From contig JAPOXV010000026.1 in the NCBI GenBank assembly GCA_026706935.1, positions 711,721 to 775,720 on the forward strand: a DNA stretch of 64,000 bases. Reading direction: 5' to 3'. This DNA comes from Gammaproteobacteria bacterium. Its GTDB lineage: Bacteria; Pseudomonadota; Gammaproteobacteria; Pseudomonadales; Azotimanducaceae. Each line of letters starts with the position of its first letter. The stretch's first letter is position 1. Of the stretch, positions 17,588-26,094 are shown one piece after another. Under the pieces are notes generated by a model. The model was not told where the DNA came from. It worked only from the letters and a program-made list of their open reading frames with translations, and ran no database searches. Both the position numbers and the translations under genes were made by a program.

Positions 17588-18658
17588 TTAAGGGTCTCCA
17601 CGAATTTCGTTGAGTTTGTTAATCCGGTTACTTCGGAGCATTTGACCATACGATGGTCCCTGTTCGCCAGTAGCCGTCACTTTGCGAAGCATTTTTCGTA
17701 AATCCCGATATTTTTTTAGGTTAATGTCAAAGACACAGTTCAACGCGGATAAAAACGTCTCGAATCGAGTATCGCCGTGGAACGCACCAACCCGATCTAG
17801 TAAGTCAACGGCACTGCCGTTGTCCAACTGATCGAATTGCGCAAACGGACGTCCAGACTGAGCTATTTGAATCGCTAGAGACTTCGCCTTTTTAGGCGCT
17901 AGTAAACGATCGAAGAACGGATCGAGTTCCGTCTCGGAGTGATGCCACCCGATAAGGGCAAAAGCACCTTGCAGTGAAAAATCTCGTTCACGGTGAGTCG
18001 CTACCATCACGTCAAGCTCGAGTTCGTGAAACCACGGATCCTGAATATGGGCGTCGTTTAGTACTTCGTAGAAACGGTACGGCGCTTTCTCCTCAAGTGC
18101 TTTGACCCACTCATTCCATACCCTTTCGGCCGACAATTCCTGAAGTTGAGTACCCATACTTCGTAGCAATTTAAGTGTTTCGGGAGAGATTTCGAAGCTA
18201 GGTAGCTTGGCTGCGAATCGAGCGATTCGGAAACAACGCAACGGATCCTCTGCGAATGCGGCAGAGACGTGCCTTAGTTGTTGAGCACGTAAGTCCTGTT
18301 GTCCACCATACGGGTCGATTAGCTCTCCCGTATTGGCTCGAGCCATCGCGTTGATGGTTAGATCGCGACGCTTTAGATCTTGCTCTAAAGTTACGTTTGA
18401 ATCATTCGTAAAACTGAAACCGCCGTGACCGGGTCCAATTTTGGTTTCGGTGCGAGCGAGCGCATGCTCTTCGAAGGTTTCGGGATGAAGATAAACGGGA
18501 TATGCCTTGCCGACTGTAATAAACCCCGCCTCAATCATGGCTTCGGGATTAGCACCGACGATCACCCAGTCTCGTTCCTTTGGCTTGATACCGAGAAGTT
18601 CGTCTCGAACTGCGCCGCCAACGAGATAACGCGTACCGGGTATCTTTAAATCGGGCAC
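17588..18658 (-). CDS. cca: CCA-adding tRNA nucleotidyltransferase
   Basis: A 356-residue class II nucleotidyltransferase that adds or repairs the CCA end of tRNA. The motifs are GGAVRD (residues 14-19), ERDWVIVG near 28, and KRRDLTINAMA. Enterobacterial enzymes are about 410 residues with an HD phosphohydrolase domain. Here the C-terminal half shows no HD pair and is about 50 residues shorter, so it is probably a CCA-adding enzyme without phosphatase activity. The start is GTG at 18658, overlapping the apaH 3' end by 13 nt. Confidence 0.92.
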   Translation of the reverse strand: MPDLKIPGTRYLVGGAVRDELLGIKPKERDWVIVGANPEAMIEAGFITVGKAYPVYLHPETFEEHALARTETKIGPGHGGFSFTNDSNVTLEQDLKRRDLTINAMARANTGELIDPYGGQQDLRAQQLRHVSAAFAEDPLRCFRIARFAAKLPSFEISPETLKLLRSMGTQLQELSAERVWNEWVKALEEKAPYRFYEVLNDAHIQDPWFHELELDVMVATHRERDFSLQGAFALIGWHHSETELDPFFDRLLAPKKAKSLAIQIAQSGRPFAQFDQLDNGSAVDLLDRVGAFHGDTRFETFLSALNCVFDINLKKYRDLRKMLRKVTATGEQGPSYGQMLRSNRINKLNEIRGDP

Positions 18659-19464
18659 GAAACGACGCCGTCCTCCCAGTAAAAGCGCTCACCATCTTCT
18701 AACCGAACAGCTGTCAAGCTACGTCCCCACACGCAGCCTGTATCGGTCGCAACGACGTTTTCGATATCTACAAGACCATCTAGAGCCGCCCAATGTCCAA
18801 ACACGATCGTCTCTCGCCGCTGACATTCGTACTCAAACCACCCTTTAAAACCGTCCGGCGCAGTATCGAGGGTGGTTTTATGAGCGAATTCCAATCGGCC
18901 ACTCGGATCTATGAAGCGCATGCGAGTGAGGTAATTCGTGATGATCCTCAAGCGATCCATTCCAAATAACGTATTGTCCCAAGTATCGGGATATCTCCCA
19001 TACATTCTCTCAAAGAAACGAACATACTCCTTCCCGCTGATCGATTGTTCTACTTCGCGGGCAAACTCGAATGCTTCACTCACGGTCCAAATATGTGGGA
19101 TACCCGCATGAACCAAAACCCAATCCTGATGTTGGTGTATCAGAGGCTGAACTCGAAGCCAGTGCGAGAGCTCCTCACATCGAGGGGAAGTTAAGACGTC
19201 CTGAAACGTGTCGCTTTTCTGTGGCGATTTGCCGCCAAAGACGATGGCTAAGAGATGAAGATCGTGATTGCCTAGTACTACAGTAGCTTGTGGACCCAAG
19301 CCTTTCACGTATTCGAGGGTTTCGAGGTTCTGCGGTCCTCGATTTACCAAATCACCCACGAACCAGAGCCGATCAGTTGCTGAATCGAAAGGTAACGCCG
19401 CGATCAGCTCACACAGCGGTTCAAAACACCCCTGCACGTCACCGATAGCGTAGGTATAGCTCAT
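18646..19464 (-). CDS. apaH: Symmetrical bis(5'-nucleosyl)-tetraphosphatase
   Basis: A 272-residue metallophosphatase that splits Ap4A into two ADP and can decap Np4-capped RNA. The metal-binding motifs are GDVQGC (residues 8-13), GDLVNRG near 37 and GNHDLH near 65. The ATG at 19464 overlaps the rsmA TGA (ATGA). In many Gammaproteobacteria apaG lies between rsmA and apaH; it is absent here. Confidence 0.95.
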   Translation of the reverse strand: MSYTYAIGDVQGCFEPLCELIAALPFDSATDRLWFVGDLVNRGPQNLETLEYVKGLGPQATVVLGNHDLHLLAIVFGGKSPQKSDTFQDVLTSPRCEELSHWLRVQPLIHQHQDWVLVHAGIPHIWTVSEAFEFAREVEQSISGKEYVRFFERMYGRYPDTWDNTLFGMDRLRIITNYLTRMRFIDPSGRLEFAHKTTLDTAPDGFKGWFEYECQRRETIVFGHWAALDGLVDIENVVATDTGCVWGRSLTAVRLEDGERFYWEDGVVSCPI

Positions 19465-20207
19465 TGAGTATCGACGTGGTTTGAGATTGAAACGTAGTCA
19501 CTCACGCTTGCGTGGTCAGCTCTCATTTGTGAGTCCAACCCGAGTTTTTCCCACGCAATTCGGTAGTTCGACAAGCTATTCGCAAGGGTTTTACGACGTT
19601 GTGAAAAAGCGTTTTTGACGATGTTCGTGTAGGTCTGGAAGTCGATTGCAACCTGTTGTGGTTCAGTCGGCGTAAACCGAACAAACATTGATTCAACTTT
19701 CGGTACGGGTCGGAAGGAACTTGCAGGTACGGTAAAGAGTGGGTGGATCTGACATCGGTACTGCGCCATCACGGACAGACGCCCACGAGCTTTCTCCCCT
19801 GGTCCCGCGGCCAACCGTAGAGCGACCGCTTTCTGAAGCATAAAGTGCATGTCAACTATTCTCGGTTCCTCCAATAGATGCAGGAGGAGCGGCGTTGAAA
19901 TGTTGTAAGGAAGATTTCCCACGATGCGACGTGTCGCAAACGAATCCAAAGGTACGTTCAATACGTCCATTGAAAGTAACTCAGCGTCAGGGAAGCGCGA
20001 TTTCAGATCGTCAGCAAAATCGCGATCGAGCTCAATCAGCGTGAGCTCTGTGGTCGCCTTAGCCAGTTCACTTGTCAGTGCACCTCGGCCGGGACCGATC
20101 TCTACCAATCGGTCATTTGGCTGAACCGCGATTGCGTCGTGAATGCGCGCGATCGCGCTCTGATCAGTTAAAAAATGTTGCCCGAAGCGTTTTCTGGCTC
20201 TGATGAT
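19461..20207 (-). CDS. rsmA: 16S rRNA dimethyladenosine transferase with non-canonical start
   Basis: RsmA (KsgA) dimethylates two adjacent adenosines near the 3' end of 16S rRNA. The conserved N-terminal RKRFGQHFL segment, the SAM motif EIGPGRGALT and the catalytic GNLPYNIS are all present. The first ATG, GTG or TTG in frame is TTG at 20108, which would remove RKRFGQHFL. Between the upstream in-frame stop (20240-20238) and that TTG there is no canonical start. Two consecutive ATC codons begin at 20207 and 20204, just after AGGA at 20216-20213. Starting at 20207 gives about 248 residues, with MI-RARKRFGQ matching the family N-terminus. An ATT at 20234 is the other option. The gene starts inside surA and ends overlapping apaH, so it is probably translationally coupled to both. 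Confidence 0.88.
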   Translation of the reverse strand: MIRARKRFGQHFLTDQSAIARIHDAIAVQPNDRLVEIGPGRGALTSELAKATTELTLIELDRDFADDLKSRFPDAELLSMDVLNVPLDSFATRRIVGNLPYNISTPLLLHLLEEPRIVDMHFMLQKAVALRLAAGPGEKARGRLSVMAQYRCQIHPLFTVPASSFRPVPKVESMFVRFTPTEPQQVAIDFQTYTNIVKNAFSQRRKTLANSLSNYRIAWEKLGLDSQMRADHASVSDYVSISNHVDTQ

Positions 20208-21511
20208 GCGGTTCCTGACAAAATCTGGACAAATGCTTCATCGCGCACTTCTTTGATCCAGCCTTGAAGTAACTCGTCGAACCGGCGTTCATATATCGCT
20301 CGCAACGCAAGTTCATTCAGAGCGTCTTCACTAAGGTCCTCAACCCGGCGATCTTGTACTTCAAGTATGTGCCAACCGTACTCCGTTTGAAACGGTTCGG
20401 TTACAACACCGATTTCGGCTTCTACCATCGCAGCCTGGAATTCGGGCACAAAATTCTCACCGTTATTCCAACCTAGATCGCCTCCAGCTAACGCAGACGA
20501 AGGGTCGTCGGAAAACTCTTCTGCCAATGTTGCGAAATCCTCTCCCGCGTCGATCCGTTGCTTGAGCTGATTTACGAGGTCAAGTGTTTCGTCCTCGGAG
20601 CGTATTGCAGAAGGTGAAACTAGGATATGCCGGACAAGAGAACTTTCGCCGGTCGTCGTGGAAGCGCCTCGTTTTTCTAAGAGTTGGACGATATGGATTC
20701 CAAGCGAGTTTTGAATCGGCTCAGCGACCTCGCCGACGTCCATCTCGAGTATCTGGTCACTAAATAAACTCGGAATCTGTGACGCTTTCCTCCAACCTAG
20801 ATCGCCACCCTCAAGCGCTGTGTTAGAGGCTGAGTAGTTCACAGCAAGCCCTGAAAGAGGCGTACCACCGTTTAGTTCGTTGACTAGGAAGGTTGCGGTA
20901 TCTTTCGCCCTCGTTTCCGCATCAGGACCTGCGTTTTCGTCAATTGCAAGCAGAATGTGACCAATACGGAATTCCTCGGATGCGAGTTCCTCGAAATACG
21001 GCGACTTCCTAAAGTCTTCGATGTCACGCTGGGAAACGTACAAACGCCTATTGACCATGATCTGCTGAACCCTCGCGAGAGTTAATTGGCGCCGAATTTC
21101 CGCTAGGAACATTTCATAAGTGACACCCTCAGTCTCGAGAGCTTGCTGCAACTGTTCGATCGTCATCGACTGTTCCGCGGCGTAGTTACGCGCAGTCTCG
21201 TTGACTTCCTCGTCGTCGATGACGATACCTCTTAGTTCAGCTTCCTGTAATTGGATAGACTCGACGATTAGCCTCTCCAAGATTTGACTAAGGATGACAC
21301 TTTCATCTGGAACTTGCCGTAATTGGGCAGGCGTAAGCTGAGATTTGAAACTGTTGAATCGTTCGTTCAGTTCTGACAGCAAAACGACGTCATCATTGAC
21401 GACGGCGGCAATTCCGTCGAGCTTCTCGACCTCTGCGAATGTAGAGGGCGTCAACAACAACACGCAGAGAGAGAGCCAGCGATTGCATCGACTGTGTATC
21501 GTCAAATTCAC
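20168..21511 (-). CDS. surA: Periplasmic chaperone/peptidyl-prolyl isomerase SurA
   Basis: A 447-residue periplasmic chaperone for outer-membrane beta-barrel proteins. A signal peptide is visible (residues 1-26, ending STFA). A SurA N-terminal domain begins VEKLDGIAAVVNDDV. Two parvulin domains follow: the first around residues 175-275 (GHILLAI) and the second around 288-385 (RHILVSP, GGDLGWNNGENFVPEF). The start is GTG at 21511. It follows lptD by 28 bases and runs into rsmA; pdxA, usually between surA and rsmA, is missing. Confidence 0.95.
   Translation of the reverse strand: MNLTIHSRCNRWLSLCVLLLTPSTFAEVEKLDGIAAVVNDDVVLLSELNERFNSFKSQLTPAQLRQVPDESVILSQILERLIVESIQLQEAELRGIVIDDEEVNETARNYAAEQSMTIEQLQQALETEGVTYEMFLAEIRRQLTLARVQQIMVNRRLYVSQRDIEDFRKSPYFEELASEEFRIGHILLAIDENAGPDAETRAKDTATFLVNELNGGTPLSGLAVNYSASNTALEGGDLGWRKASQIPSLFSDQILEMDVGEVAEPIQNSLGIHIVQLLEKRGASTTTGESSLVRHILVSPSAIRSEDETLDLVNQLKQRIDAGEDFATLAEEFSDDPSSALAGGDLGWNNGENFVPEFQAAMVEAEIGVVTEPFQTEYGWHILEVQDRRVEDLSEDALNELALRAIYERRFDELLQGWIKEVRDEAFVQILSGTASSEPENASGNIF
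20213..20216 (-). promoter_or_regulatory. Ribosome-binding site that supports the ATC start of rsmA
   Basis: AGGA on the minus strand, five bases before the ATC at 20207 and eight before the ATC at 20204. It lies inside the last codons of surA and is the only purine-rich site near the conserved rsmA N-terminus. Confidence 0.6.
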
Positions 21512-21539
21512 GTTTTTAACCAGTTGAGGAACGGAAAGC

Positions 21540-23759
21540 TTAACGGAAACCGAAGCGTTTTCGATCGATTAACGATTCTATGCGATTGCGACCGATCTTA
21601 CCGAGCCCAATGAGATCGAAACGGAGCATTACGCGATTATCAAGTTCAACACGATATCGTCCGTGGTCGAAGTCCCAATCAGTAGCGCGTTGGACAAACA
21701 ACAGCGTTCGGTAACAACACCCAGTAAATGCGATTCCCAAATGAGCATCGGTAACGCGTTCGTTTTCGATATCGAATCCGTAAGCACCAATGGCTTCCCA
21801 GCGAGGGGCGATAGGCCATCTAAATCCGATCTCGAATTGATGAATTGCATCACGTGGTCGTCTACCAATCGACGTGTATAGGGATTTCGTTAAGGATGGT
21901 TCATAGACCAGCAATGTAGTGAATTCGTTCGCATCTTTGTCATGACGGTTCTGATATTGCCGATGCTCTAGCGCAAAACCATTGCTGTTTTGAATCCTTA
22001 ACGAAGCACCCCATCCATGTAGCCTAGCCGACTGACCATCGAATCCGTCGAGATGTGTCACGTGTGCAATTTCAGCTTTGAAGACGTTTTGGGCTTGTGT
22101 AAGTGGCTGAGCGTGGAATCGAAATCCTGCAGAAATTCGATGCTCTCCAGGTATGTGGTCGAGGCCGCTCGTTCTGTTGTCATAGAAAAGTTGTGCTGTG
22201 TGGTATGTCCATCTTGGTTGATCAAACGGGGTCTGCAGTGGCGATTGGGTGAATGCGCGATCGACGTAGAGCAATCTCGGTTCGATTGTGTAGAGCTTGT
22301 CGACTAAATATCGATCGAAGTTCAAACCGGCGCGAAACAGCACACTATCGCTGTATCTTGTGTGCTGATTTGATGATTCAGGTGCGTCAATCGAGAAATG
22401 TGTCACGGACTTCGCCGCACCCAAGCTCAATTCACCCCACGAGCGTTGGAAATCAGCATGTAGCGCTTGTTCTACATGGCCTCGATGTGAGCGGAGCTGA
22501 TAGTCGCGATAGCTAGCGCCGTTGATTCGAGAAATTGCGCTAATAGAACCCCACCGAGGTTGCCAATTTAAGTCGAATTCAGGATAGCGCTCACCTAGAA
22601 GTCTCTCTTCAGAAGTCGAATTGAGCCGTTGTGTAACTAAGCCAACGTCTAAATCGCGAGAGGCGTACCGGAGCGCAGCGGTGTTATCCGTCGAGAAGAC
22701 GGGTTGTGTCAGCGAATCGAATTCGAAATCGTGTTGGTACGCGAAGTCACTCGGCTGCGTGAAGTCGATTAGTGCTTCCACACCGCGCCAAGCGTTACTG
22801 TAATTGACCTTGATGCGCCAACGCGAGGGATCGATGAATGCGTCCTCGACATCGTCAAGTTTTTTGTCGTTGGGCACCCAATCGAGCGCTGAGCTAATCC
22901 CGAATGCAGCCACCTTCGCACCAAGCTGGAGACCGTTTTTCGCTAAATATCGAGGTTCGAGCTCGATTTCGCCGAATTTCCCAAAGTAACGTATCGGTTG
23001 CTCAACGATCACGCCGTTGTCTGAACGATAGCGGAAATGAGTAGTAGCGAATCCATTCTGCTCTGAGGGCGGTCGAAAGGTGAAGAATGGGAGATAGAAC
23101 ACGGGTAACTTACCGATATAGAGACCAACACCTCTCAATGTCACGCGGGTTGTTTCACGGTTTATTCCAATACGCTTGATTCGAAACCCCCATCGCTCAG
23201 CTCTTGGGTCACAGCCGCTGATACTTAAGTCAGTTGCTTCGACTCTCGCTTTGTCCGCGACTAACGATTTGAGTGAACCTTGTAGGGGAAAATCGAACAT
23301 GACAAACGAAAGATCTCCCAAACGACCCTTTTGATTTTCCGCCTCCAGGTCCAGAACGGCTTCGTCAATGGCCATTGCGCCAAGCTGGTGATAGAGCGAC
23401 AAACCATGTTCGAATTCCAATGGACCCTCGTTTAACCACTCTAATTCTTGTGAGGTAAGCAACAGATCAGGCGTTTGCACTTTGACATTGCCTGTAAAGC
23501 GACGACTACCAGAGTCCTGTTCTCGGAATTCGTCGCTGCGCACAACAGGTTTTTCTTTTTGTTCCGATTTGGGTTCAAATCTTGGTGCGGCTAGTGCTGT
23601 AAATGAAGTAGGGCAAACATCATGTGCGTTATTAGCTGGCCAATAGTCTGCCGTAAAATCGGAGGCAGCGCTGCTGTAGCTCCAATTAATACAAGCGCAC
23701 AGAAGTGCACCAGCCAACAAACGATGTCGTACGAAGTCGCGTTGGAGATTCCACACCAT
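21540..23759 (-). CDS. lptD: LPS-assembly protein LptD
   Basis: A large outer-membrane protein of 739 residues from the ATG at 23759; an upstream in-frame start at 23825 would overlap the opposite gene. A signal peptide ends near SSAAS (residue 33). An OstA/LptA-like jellyroll domain follows, with GNVKVQTPDLLLTSQ. The rest is a long beta-barrel with alternating aromatic strands ending LDNRVMLRFDLIGLG. It inserts lipopolysaccharide into the outer leaflet with LptE. The ATG overlaps the ATG of amgK on the other strand (CATG, 23757-23760), so neither gene has a separate upstream region. surA follows, as in other Gammaproteobacteria. Confidence 0.93.
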   Translation of the reverse strand: MVWNLQRDFVRHRLLAGALLCACINWSYSSAASDFTADYWPANNAHDVCPTSFTALAAPRFEPKSEQKEKPVVRSDEFREQDSGSRRFTGNVKVQTPDLLLTSQELEWLNEGPLEFEHGLSLYHQLGAMAIDEAVLDLEAENQKGRLGDLSFVMFDFPLQGSLKSLVADKARVEATDLSISGCDPRAERWGFRIKRIGINRETTRVTLRGVGLYIGKLPVFYLPFFTFRPPSEQNGFATTHFRYRSDNGVIVEQPIRYFGKFGEIELEPRYLAKNGLQLGAKVAAFGISSALDWVPNDKKLDDVEDAFIDPSRWRIKVNYSNAWRGVEALIDFTQPSDFAYQHDFEFDSLTQPVFSTDNTAALRYASRDLDVGLVTQRLNSTSEERLLGERYPEFDLNWQPRWGSISAISRINGASYRDYQLRSHRGHVEQALHADFQRSWGELSLGAAKSVTHFSIDAPESSNQHTRYSDSVLFRAGLNFDRYLVDKLYTIEPRLLYVDRAFTQSPLQTPFDQPRWTYHTAQLFYDNRTSGLDHIPGEHRISAGFRFHAQPLTQAQNVFKAEIAHVTHLDGFDGQSARLHGWGASLRIQNSNGFALEHRQYQNRHDKDANEFTTLLVYEPSLTKSLYTSIGRRPRDAIHQFEIGFRWPIAPRWEAIGAYGFDIENERVTDAHLGIAFTGCCYRTLLFVQRATDWDFDHGRYRVELDNRVMLRFDLIGLGKIGRNRIESLIDRKRFGFR

Positions 23760-24750
23760 GTCTAACGAAGCGACGCCGGCGCTGCGTAAGTGGCTTGCGA
23801 GGACGTTAAAGACGGACCACTTCACGTTAATTCCACTTTTGCCTGAAGCAAGTACGCGGCGCTTCTATCGCGTTGAGTCCAGTCAACTCCAGAAGACAAT
23901 GGCGATTCATGCGCCTCCCGCAACTGAAAACAATGAGCAGTTTGTCGCGTTGGCTCAGATTTTTCGGCAACATCAAGTTCCCGTACCGCAGATCCATGCG
24001 CAAAACCTGAAACAGGGCTTTTTCCTCGTCGAAGATTTCGGTTCGATCGAGTTTCTCGAGACGTATCAGGATTCGAAGAAACGTAGATTCGCAATTGGAC
24101 TTGCATTGGACGCGTTGGTAGCGATTCAACGCACTGTGGATTCGCACATACCACCGTATTCTCGCCAGCGTTTACTTGATGAATTGAGCATTTTCGAGGA
24201 ATGGTGTTGTGGAAAGATGCTCGGAACGAGTGCAGAACCGTTATTTGCGATTTCTGAGTCCCTCACAACTGAGATAGACCTTCAACCCAAGGTTACGGTT
24301 CACCGCGATTATCACAGCCGAAATCTCCTCTTATACGGAGATCGACTCGGCATTGTAGATTTTCAGGACGCGCTCGTCGGTTCCTGCGTATACGATCTCG
24401 CGTCGTTGTTGTACGACTGCTACTTTGAGCACACTGACAATGAGATTGAGACGTGGATCGACAAATTTCGATTGCGCATCAATGAAGCGGGACTGCCCTG
24501 CATTGAACCAAGGCCAGCATTCGTGCGAGCGCTTGAGCTAACGGCAATACAACGGATGTTGAAAGCGGTCGGCATCTTCTGCCGTCTATGGTTCACTCAA
24601 CGAAAGAAAACGCATCTGCAGTATGTAATGCCGGTTCTAGCTCGTGTCGTTACGCTCGCTCAGCGTAATGAACTGTCATCGCTGAGCGCATGGCTTGAAT
24701 CTGAGATCGAACCAAACCTCAAGATTGCTCTCCAGAAAGTTAACTTATGA
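23758..24750 (+). CDS. amgK: N-acetylmuramate/N-acetylglucosamine kinase
   Basis: A 330-residue aminoglycoside-phosphotransferase-fold kinase that phosphorylates the anomeric hydroxyl of MurNAc in peptidoglycan recycling. The catalytic loop is H182-R-D184-YHSRN and the metal-binding Asp is D201 in GIVDFQD. The next gene is murU, overlapping by 4 nt, which supports the specific call. The ATG at 23758 overlaps the lptD ATG on the opposite strand. The lptD/amgK-murU divergent arrangement is known from Pseudomonas. Confidence 0.92.
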   Translation: MSNEATPALRKWLARTLKTDHFTLIPLLPEASTRRFYRVESSQLQKTMAIHAPPATENNEQFVALAQIFRQHQVPVPQIHAQNLKQGFFLVEDFGSIEFLETYQDSKKRRFAIGLALDALVAIQRTVDSHIPPYSRQRLLDELSIFEEWCCGKMLGTSAEPLFAISESLTTEIDLQPKVTVHRDYHSRNLLLYGDRLGIVDFQDALVGSCVYDLASLLYDCYFEHTDNEIETWIDKFRLRINEAGLPCIEPRPAFVRALELTAIQRMLKAVGIFCRLWFTQRKKTHLQYVMPVLARVVTLAQRNELSSLSAWLESEIEPNLKIALQKVNL

Positions 24751-25412
24751 AAGCGATGATCCTGGCTGCGGGAAAAGGGACTCGCTTGGCACCACTTACA
24801 GAGAAATTGCCAAAACCTATGATCCCGATCTCAAGCGAGCCATTGATCGTGCACCAGATCCGCTGGCTAAGACGCGCGGGTATCGTCGACGTAGTAGTGA
24901 ATCTTCACCACCTTGGTGAGCAAATCCGCGACCACCTTGGTTCAGGGCGCCAGTTCGGTGTGAACATAAGTTTTAGCGAGGAGGAAGAGCTTCTCGAAAC
25001 CGGCGGTGGCATCGTTAAAGCGCTACCACTGCTTGGCTTGGATGAATTTGTGCTGTTGAATGGTGATGTTTGGACGGGTTATCGATTTCAACGCAGCGTC
25101 GTGGAAGGTCACGCTACGATGCATCTAGTTCTTGTACCGAAACCCGAGGATCGTGACCATGGCGATGTCGATTTGCAGGGAACGGGGGTGCGTCGTCACG
25201 CGAAGCGAGCGTTGAATCCATGGGTTTATGCCGGTATAGCGTTCGTTAAACCCGAGATATTTAAAGGAGAGTCGATCCGGCCTTTCTCTTTACGCGAAAT
25301 CTTGTTCCGTGAGATCGATGCCGGTCGAGTGACTGGAGAGCTTTACGAAGGTATCTGGTACGACATCGGTACGCATAACGAACTAAAGCAAGTACGTCGG
25401 CTGATGTTGTAA
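24747..25412 (+). CDS. murU: N-acetylmuramate alpha-1-phosphate uridylyltransferase
   Basis: A 221-residue sugar-phosphate nucleotidyltransferase. The GT-A pyrophosphorylase motif AAGKGTR is at residues 7-13, followed by LTEKLPKPMIPI. NLHHLGEQI lies near 51 and LLNGDVW, with the metal-binding Asp, near 106. It makes UDP-MurNAc from MurNAc-1-phosphate, the step after AmgK, and bypasses de novo MurNAc synthesis. The ATGA overlap with amgK marks one operon. rpe begins 5 bases after its stop. Confidence 0.93.
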   Translation: MKAMILAAGKGTRLAPLTEKLPKPMIPISSEPLIVHQIRWLRRAGIVDVVVNLHHLGEQIRDHLGSGRQFGVNISFSEEEELLETGGGIVKALPLLGLDEFVLLNGDVWTGYRFQRSVVEGHATMHLVLVPKPEDRDHGDVDLQGTGVRRHAKRALNPWVYAGIAFVKPEIFKGESIRPFSLREILFREIDAGRVTGELYEGIWYDIGTHNELKQVRRLML

Positions 25413-25416
25413 TCGT

Positions 25417-26094
25417 GTGTCTAAGATTCGCGCCGTGAATCCCAAGATTGCGCCGTCGATCCTGGCGGCTGATTTCGCTCGCCTTGGCGACGAGGTTGAA
25501 GCTGTACTCGAGAGCGGTGCCGATTTGATCCATTTCGACGTGATGGACAACCACTTTGTTCCCAATCTCACTGTGGGTCCGACGGTGCTTGTTGCTCTAA
25601 GAAGGCGATTCCCCGACGCGATATTCGACGTGCACCTCATGGTGGATCCGGTTGAACGGCTGGTGGAAGAGTTCCTGGAAGTAGGTGCTTCTATGATCTC
25701 GGTACACCCAGAGACGTGTCGAGACCTTGAGAATGTGCTAGAACGGATCGGTGATGGTGGCGCGAAAGTTGGTGTCGTATTGAACCCAGAGACCTCCGAA
25801 TCAATATTGGAGTCTTGTTGGGACAAACTGGATTACGTGTTGGTCATGTCGGTGAAACCCGGTTTCGGAGGTCAGTCTTTCATGCCTGAAGTGCTGCCCA
25901 AACTCTCTCGAATTAGAGATGGGATCAGGCGTGATAACCGGGACATCAGCATTGAGATAGATGGTGGAATCAGTATCTCGACCATCGGTACTGCAGCCCA
26001 AGCAGGTGCTGAGATTTTCGTCGCCGGTTCAGCAATTTTCAATAGCGATGACTACGCTACGACCATTACAGAACTTCGTGCATTAGCGTCATGA
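25417..26094 (+). CDS. rpe: Ribulose-phosphate 3-epimerase
   Basis: A 225-residue TIM-barrel enzyme that interconverts ribulose-5-phosphate and xylulose-5-phosphate. The motifs are KIAPSILAADFARLG at the N-terminus, HFDVMDNHFVPN near residue 35, DVHLMV near 69, MSVKPGFGGQ near 143 and EIDGGI near 178. The start is GTG at 25417; a second in-frame GTG at 25435 cannot be excluded. It overlaps gph by 4 nt. Confidence 0.95.
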   Translation: MSKIRAVNPKIAPSILAADFARLGDEVEAVLESGADLIHFDVMDNHFVPNLTVGPTVLVALRRRFPDAIFDVHLMVDPVERLVEEFLEVGASMISVHPETCRDLENVLERIGDGGAKVGVVLNPETSESILESCWDKLDYVLVMSVKPGFGGQSFMPEVLPKLSRIRDGIRRDNRDISIEIDGGISISTIGTAAQAGAEIFVAGSAIFNSDDYATTITELRALAS

